Shown: positions 40,039-43,120 of the stretch, piece after piece | Layout: every line of letters starts with the position of its first letter | Numbering within the stretch: position 1 is the stretch's first letter | Assembly: GCA_902794405.1 (NCBI GenBank) | Contig: CADBHI010000016.1 | Span: forward strand, 1 to 43,120 | DNA length: 43,120 bases | Direction: 5' to 3' | Origin: an uncultured Prevotellaceae bacterium | GTDB lineage: Bacteria > Bacteroidota > Bacteroidia > Bacteroidales > Bacteroidaceae | Notes under the pieces: generated by a model | What the model saw: only the letters and a program-made list of their open reading frames with translations | Databases searched by the model: none | Told to the model about the DNA's origin: nothing | Program-made: the position numbers and the translations under genes

Positions 40039-40511
40039 TTCTTGATGATTTTGAATGTTGACTTGTTTGTTTTAACGATGTAGACCTGACCGGCAGGCAG
40101 GTTCTGGGTAGAGAGGCTCACGGAGCCATTGTCAGCGACGCGGGCCGACTGTAGCAGCTGTCCGCTGACGGAGAAGATTTGAGCCACGCTGCCAGGCTCA
40201 GCTCCCTGAATGGCAACTTCGCCGGGAGCCACTTGGAAGGCGGGCTTCACAGACACTTCCTCCACGGCCGTTGGCTCAGTTTCCTTGATGGAAACCTTCT
40301 TCAGCCCGCTCCAGGTGAAGGTGGTTACGGTCTCGCCGTACTTCAGTTCGTAGCCGTCGGCCGTGGTCTTAATGACGGGCTTCAGGTCAGCACCGATGGC
40401 GATGGTCTCACCACCTGCGCTCTCTACGACGAGACACCACTTTGCATCTGCGGCGTTGGCAGTAAGGACTGTCGCCAGCAGAAGCAGCAATGAGTAGAAT
40501 TTTTTCTTCAT
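40035..40511 (-). CDS. Small exported protein with type IX sorting-like C-terminus
   Basis: 158 residues; signal peptide MKKKFYSLLLLLATVLTANA. It has a short beta region (WCLVVESAGGETIAIGADLK, GETVTTFTWSGLKKVSIKE). The last 75 residues look like a T9SS type A sorting domain: VAIQGAEPGSVAQIFSVSGQ, then NLPAGQVYIVKTNKSTFKI. Such tails send proteins through the SprA translocon. The first half is very short for cargo, so the gene may be a fragment or a minimal binding domain. It lies between the small lipoprotein and the last operon gene. Confidence 0.68.
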   Translation of the reverse strand: MKKKFYSLLLLLATVLTANAADAKWCLVVESAGGETIAIGADLKPVIKTTADGYELKYGETVTTFTWSGLKKVSIKETEPTAVEEVSVKPAFQVAPGEVAIQGAEPGSVAQIFSVSGQLLQSARVADNGSVSLSTQNLPAGQVYIVKTNKSTFKIIKK

Positions 40512-40543
40512 AGAGTTTTGTTTTAAAGGGTTAATACTATTTA

Positions 40544-40792
40544 CTATTTTGCATTCAGTTCATACTCTGCCTGCTGGGCAGCTACGATGGCGCTGTCCTC
40601 AGCGGTCATCGACTCCGGATCGGGAACACGGTAATAAGTGGCGTAGCCCTTGTTCAGGGTCGGCTCATCTTCCACGTGCTTACATGAGGACAGGGCGAGG
40701 GCTGTGGCAACGCCACAGCACAGACAACAGGCCGGGAGGAGGGGGATATTCTTCTTTTTCATCATCTTCATTTTTTTAGTACGTTTCTTCAT
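40544..40792 (-). CDS. Small lipoprotein after susD
   Basis: 82 residues. A very basic N-terminus (KKRTKKMKMMKKKN) leads to a hydrophobic core (CCLCCGVATALALSSC) whose last Cys fits a lipobox. The mature part (KHVEDEPTLNKGYATYYRVPD) is short and acidic. The ATG at 40792 overlaps the susD end by 17 bases; later ATGs (MKMMKKK or MMKKK) are also possible and would shorten the overlap. Its place between SusD and exported proteins suggests a surface accessory lipoprotein. No function can be named. Confidence 0.62.
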   Translation of the reverse strand: MKKRTKKMKMMKKKNIPLLPACCLCCGVATALALSSCKHVEDEPTLNKGYATYYRVPDPESMTAEDSAIVAAQQAEYELNAK

Positions 40793-42218
40793 ATCCGGGG
40801 TTCTGAATCAGTCCAGGCTGCAGCTCGGTATCACGCAGCTTGATGGGCCAGGTGAACATATACTTGCGGGTCCAGAACTTTTGGCCGTTGACAGCTACCC
40901 ACCATTCGGGCCTACCGTTTCGTTTCAGCTCAAACCAGCGGTCACCGTTCTCAAGATACAGTTCCTTGCGGCGCTCGCGGAGGATGGCCTGGATGAGCGG
41001 CGTCAGCGGACGCCCCGTAGCGTCCTGCTTTATAAGGGTCTGGCTGTCTACCTCGGGCAGTGTCTGCATCGTGTAGGCATAGTCGTCGGTCAGGATACGG
41101 AGGCGACGGAAGTCGTTCAGCTCGGCCAGTGCCGAGTCCTGCATGTTCAAGTGATAGGCACACTCCATCGAGATGAGCGCCATCTCTGCCGAGCGCATGC
41201 CCGAGAATATCAGCTTGCGATTCTTGCGCTTGCGGTTGAAGAAAAGGTTGCCCTTGCGGCGTATGTCGTTGGTGCCCTCGGAAAAGAGCTTCACGTAGTC
41301 GGCACTCAGCGGGCGCTGCTCCAGGTAAGTCATGGCAGTGGTGATGCTCATCTGGTACTCGGAAATCCGGTTACTCACCAAGAGCTTGTTGCCCGAGATG
41401 CCGAATTGCGTCTGCATCATCTTCACGTAGTCGTCGCCTGACAGCAGCGGATGGGCCTTCACCACGAGCTGTGCCTCGCGGCGGGCTTCCTGCCAGCGGC
41501 CGCACCAGTGATAAAGGCGGGCTAAGTAGCCGTGGATGACGTCGTTCGAGAAACGGTACATCTCGTTCTGGATGTCGCACGCCAGAGCTGCCTTCAGGTC
41601 GCTCTCAGCCTGGTTGATGGTCTCCTGCATGGTGCTGCGGATGGGCTTGGCCTCCATATCGAACTCAGTGACGATGGGCACGCCTGGCTTGGTGGCATCG
41701 GCCAACGGTGGTTCACAGAACATGCGCAGCAACTGGTAGTAGCAGACGCCGCGCAGGGCGTAGGCAAAGCCTACGATGTCTTGTCCCTCGCGGGTGTCGC
41801 GACCGTTTTCGTATTCACCCAGCAATATGTTGCTGTTGCGTATCTGCACATAGAGGTTGCTATAGACGCTCTGCTTGTCCGAAAGATCCGTGCCTATGTA
41901 GGTACCTAAGTTATCGGTGCTGCCGGTCAGGTTGGTAGCCATGTTGTCGGATACAGTCTCTAAAGAATAGGTGTTGCCATATTCGCCTATAACCACTCCA
42001 GCCACCAACGAACCCTTGTCCATATCGTCGCAGATATTATGAACCAGTGCCGAGAAGTCCTCGGTGGTCTCCGGAACAGTGCGGTCGTAAGGTTTGATGT
42101 CGAGGAAGTTGTCACAGGAGCAAAGAGAGACCCCCACCCAACCTCCCCCTGTAAGGGGGAGAAGTAAATACATCATCCGCGTGAGGCAGCGGCTTATTCG
42201 TTTATTAATTCTATTCAT
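40776..42218 (-). CDS. RagB/SusD-family nutrient-binding lipoprotein
   Basis: 480 residues. SusD proteins sit on the outer membrane over a SusC channel and capture glycans or peptides. The lipobox is around residues 30-35 (SLCSCDNFLD). Typical body stretches: IKPYDRTVPETTEDFSALV, AYALRGVCYYQLLRMFCEPP, then ILRERRKELYLENGDRWFELKR near the end, and a closing WPIKLRDTELQPGLIQNPGY. The region between residues 20 and 35 is odd: a palindromic repeat supplies LPLTGGGWVGVSL in the middle of the signal peptide. The gene starts 56 bases after the SusC stop and overlaps a small lipoprotein gene at its end. The ligand cannot be deduced. Confidence 0.88.
   Translation of the reverse strand: MNRINKRISRCLTRMMYLLLPLTGGGWVGVSLCSCDNFLDIKPYDRTVPETTEDFSALVHNICDDMDKGSLVAGVVIGEYGNTYSLETVSDNMATNLTGSTDNLGTYIGTDLSDKQSVYSNLYVQIRNSNILLGEYENGRDTREGQDIVGFAYALRGVCYYQLLRMFCEPPLADATKPGVPIVTEFDMEAKPIRSTMQETINQAESDLKAALACDIQNEMYRFSNDVIHGYLARLYHWCGRWQEARREAQLVVKAHPLLSGDDYVKMMQTQFGISGNKLLVSNRISEYQMSITTAMTYLEQRPLSADYVKLFSEGTNDIRRKGNLFFNRKRKNRKLIFSGMRSAEMALISMECAYHLNMQDSALAELNDFRRLRILTDDYAYTMQTLPEVDSQTLIKQDATGRPLTPLIQAILRERRKELYLENGDRWFELKRNGRPEWWVAVNGQKFWTRKYMFTWPIKLRDTELQPGLIQNPGYEETY
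42125..42164 (-). repeat. GC-rich palindromic repeat inside the susD signal sequence
   Basis: CTCCCCCT (42143-42150) and AGGGGGAG (42154-42161) form a perfect 8-bp hairpin. On the coding strand the stem is followed by a GGTTGGGTGGGGGTCTC tail. A related copy lies at 42237-42278 in the opposite orientation. Confidence 0.72.
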
Positions 42219-42236
42219 ATTCCTATCGTTACATTC

Positions 42237-42278
42237 TACTCCCCACCCTCATAGGGAGGGGTCGGGGGTGGGTCTTAT
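42237..42278 (+). repeat. Second copy of the GC-rich repeat, across the susC stop codon
   Basis: ACTCCCCACCCT and AGGGAGGGG form an imperfect stem, followed by TCGGGGGTGGGTCTTA. The same stem-then-tail layout as 42125-42164 but inverted. The TTA at 42275-42277 within it is the stop codon of the SusC gene. Confidence 0.7.
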
Positions 42279-43120
42279 ATTCCTACATTAATTCCGAAAC
42301 TAAAGCTGCGGCTCATGGGGTAGACGGCACCCGGTGTCTCGGGGTTCAATCCCTTGTAGGCCGTAATCATCCAGAGGTTGTTGGCGGTGAAGTTCACGCC
42401 GAGGCTCGAAATGCCGATAGGGCGGATGAGCTTTTCGGGCAGGCTGTACATCAGCGTCAACGACGAGATTTTCCAGTAGGAGCCGTTCTCGTAGAACACG
42501 CCGTTCTCCACATACGAGGTGTACGTCTGGTCCTCCAGGCCCAGGGCTTCACCGTGGGCGTCAATCAGTCGCGGATAGCCGTCGGTCACGGGATTGTCGG
42601 GTGTCCAGCGGTAGGCCGCATCTCTCACCACGTTGCCGTGGGCTGTATAGACATCGTAGCGGGGGTTGGCAAAGCGGTTGTAGGTGCTGCGCTGCACTTT
42701 CCCGCTGGTGCTTTGGGGACTGATGAAGTTCAGCGTCTTCGCTCCGAGCGAGAAGGTAGAGGCAACGCTGAGCGACAGGCTGCGCCACGACAGGCTGGTA
42801 GAGACGCCACCCGTCCAGGGATGGTTGCTCGTGCCTATATAAAAGAGGTAATTCTTATAGTCGGTAGGGTTCGAGTCGTCGTAGTCGCTGCGCTTCTCGT
42901 AGGTGTAGAGTCCCGTCTCGGGATTGATGCCCGCCGGCTTACCCGTAAAGATTTTGCCAAGGGGATAGTCTACATAGATGTCGCCTAAGGCACTGCCATT
43001 TGTCGAACGGTAGTCGGTGAGCACATTCTGGTTGTAGGCGATGTTGCCGTTGAGGCTCCAGCGCCAGTCCTTGGTCTTGACGGGTGTGCCGCTGAGCATC
43101 AGTTCCACGCCTTGGTTCAC
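42275..43120 (-). CDS. SusC/RagA-type TonB-dependent receptor, C-terminal part
   Basis: The right edge cuts the gene; 281 residues of the C-terminal barrel are visible and the frame is open to the edge. SusC proteins are the outer-membrane channels that work with SusD and TonB. Typical strands: GVELMLSGTPVKTKDWRWSLNGNIAYNQN, then GKIFTGKPAGINPETGLYTY, WTGGVSTSLSWRSLSLSVASTFSLG, and the closing MYSLPEKLIRPIGISSLGVNFTANNLWMITAYKGLNPE. The last strand ends SFSFGINVGI, as expected. SusD follows after 56 bases. Confidence 0.92.
   Translation of the reverse strand: MNQGVELMLSGTPVKTKDWRWSLNGNIAYNQNVLTDYRSTNGSALGDIYVDYPLGKIFTGKPAGINPETGLYTYEKRSDYDDSNPTDYKNYLFYIGTSNHPWTGGVSTSLSWRSLSLSVASTFSLGAKTLNFISPQSTSGKVQRSTYNRFANPRYDVYTAHGNVVRDAAYRWTPDNPVTDGYPRLIDAHGEALGLEDQTYTSYVENGVFYENGSYWKISSLTLMYSLPEKLIRPIGISSLGVNFTANNLWMITAYKGLNPETPGAVYPMSRSFSFGINVGI

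Overview
The window looks like a chromosomal piece of a Prevotella-like member of the Bacteroidales. The evidence is the repeated Bacteroidetes promoter form (TTG, about 19-20 bases, TAnnTTTG, often written TACCTTTGCA), a SusC/SusD pair, a type IX secretion gene (sprA), DUF3575-type surface genes, C10 (streptopain-like) peptidases, and no clear Shine-Dalgarno sites. No tRNA, rRNA, CRISPR array or complete insertion sequence was seen.

Layout. 1-3560 is an accessory island read on the minus strand. It holds the 5' end of a C10 peptidase gene, a dockerin-like remnant, a GNAT toxin with its small antitoxin, an orphan antitoxin beside a broken PIN-domain toxin, and a promoter-driven pair of uncharacterised genes (a GWDG-motif protein and its partner). 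Both toxin-antitoxin loci have the same promoter and palindromic operator at identical distances from the start codon. 3614-7967 carries a two-domain lipoprotein and alaS, which is split by a frameshift. 8053-13605 carries a large C10 peptidase, a MerR regulator, a phosphopantetheinyl transferase and a DUF4332 protein. 13633-23175 is ruvA, sprA and a TPR gene on the plus strand, with almost no spacing. 23172-32182 is a minus-strand run of nadB followed by four surface or OmpA-type genes with overlapping ends. One of these, the 1191-residue protein, has an exact 106-residue block of 11-residue glycine repeats between two copies of a beta-rich module.

32748-39361 is a plus-strand run of dacB, a small-conductance MscS channel, a PagL-like lipid A deacylase, serB, mutY and purN. 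39364-43120 is a minus-strand SusC/SusD operon with three downstream genes for small exported proteins.

How they fit together: many products concern the cell envelope. SprA is the type IX translocon and the C10 peptidase has a C-terminal tail typical of its cargo. The OmpA/DUF3575 group, PagL, DacB, MscS and SusCD build or remodel the envelope. A second theme is short GC-rich hairpins and tandem repeats inserted between genes and also in frame inside them (alaS, the PagL-like gene, purN, the 3' end of mutY, susD, the 3' end of susC). The best candidates for something undescribed are the GWDG two-gene cassette, the shared toxin-antitoxin operator, the glycine-repeat surface protein operon, and the in-frame hairpins with a constant TTCCC loop.
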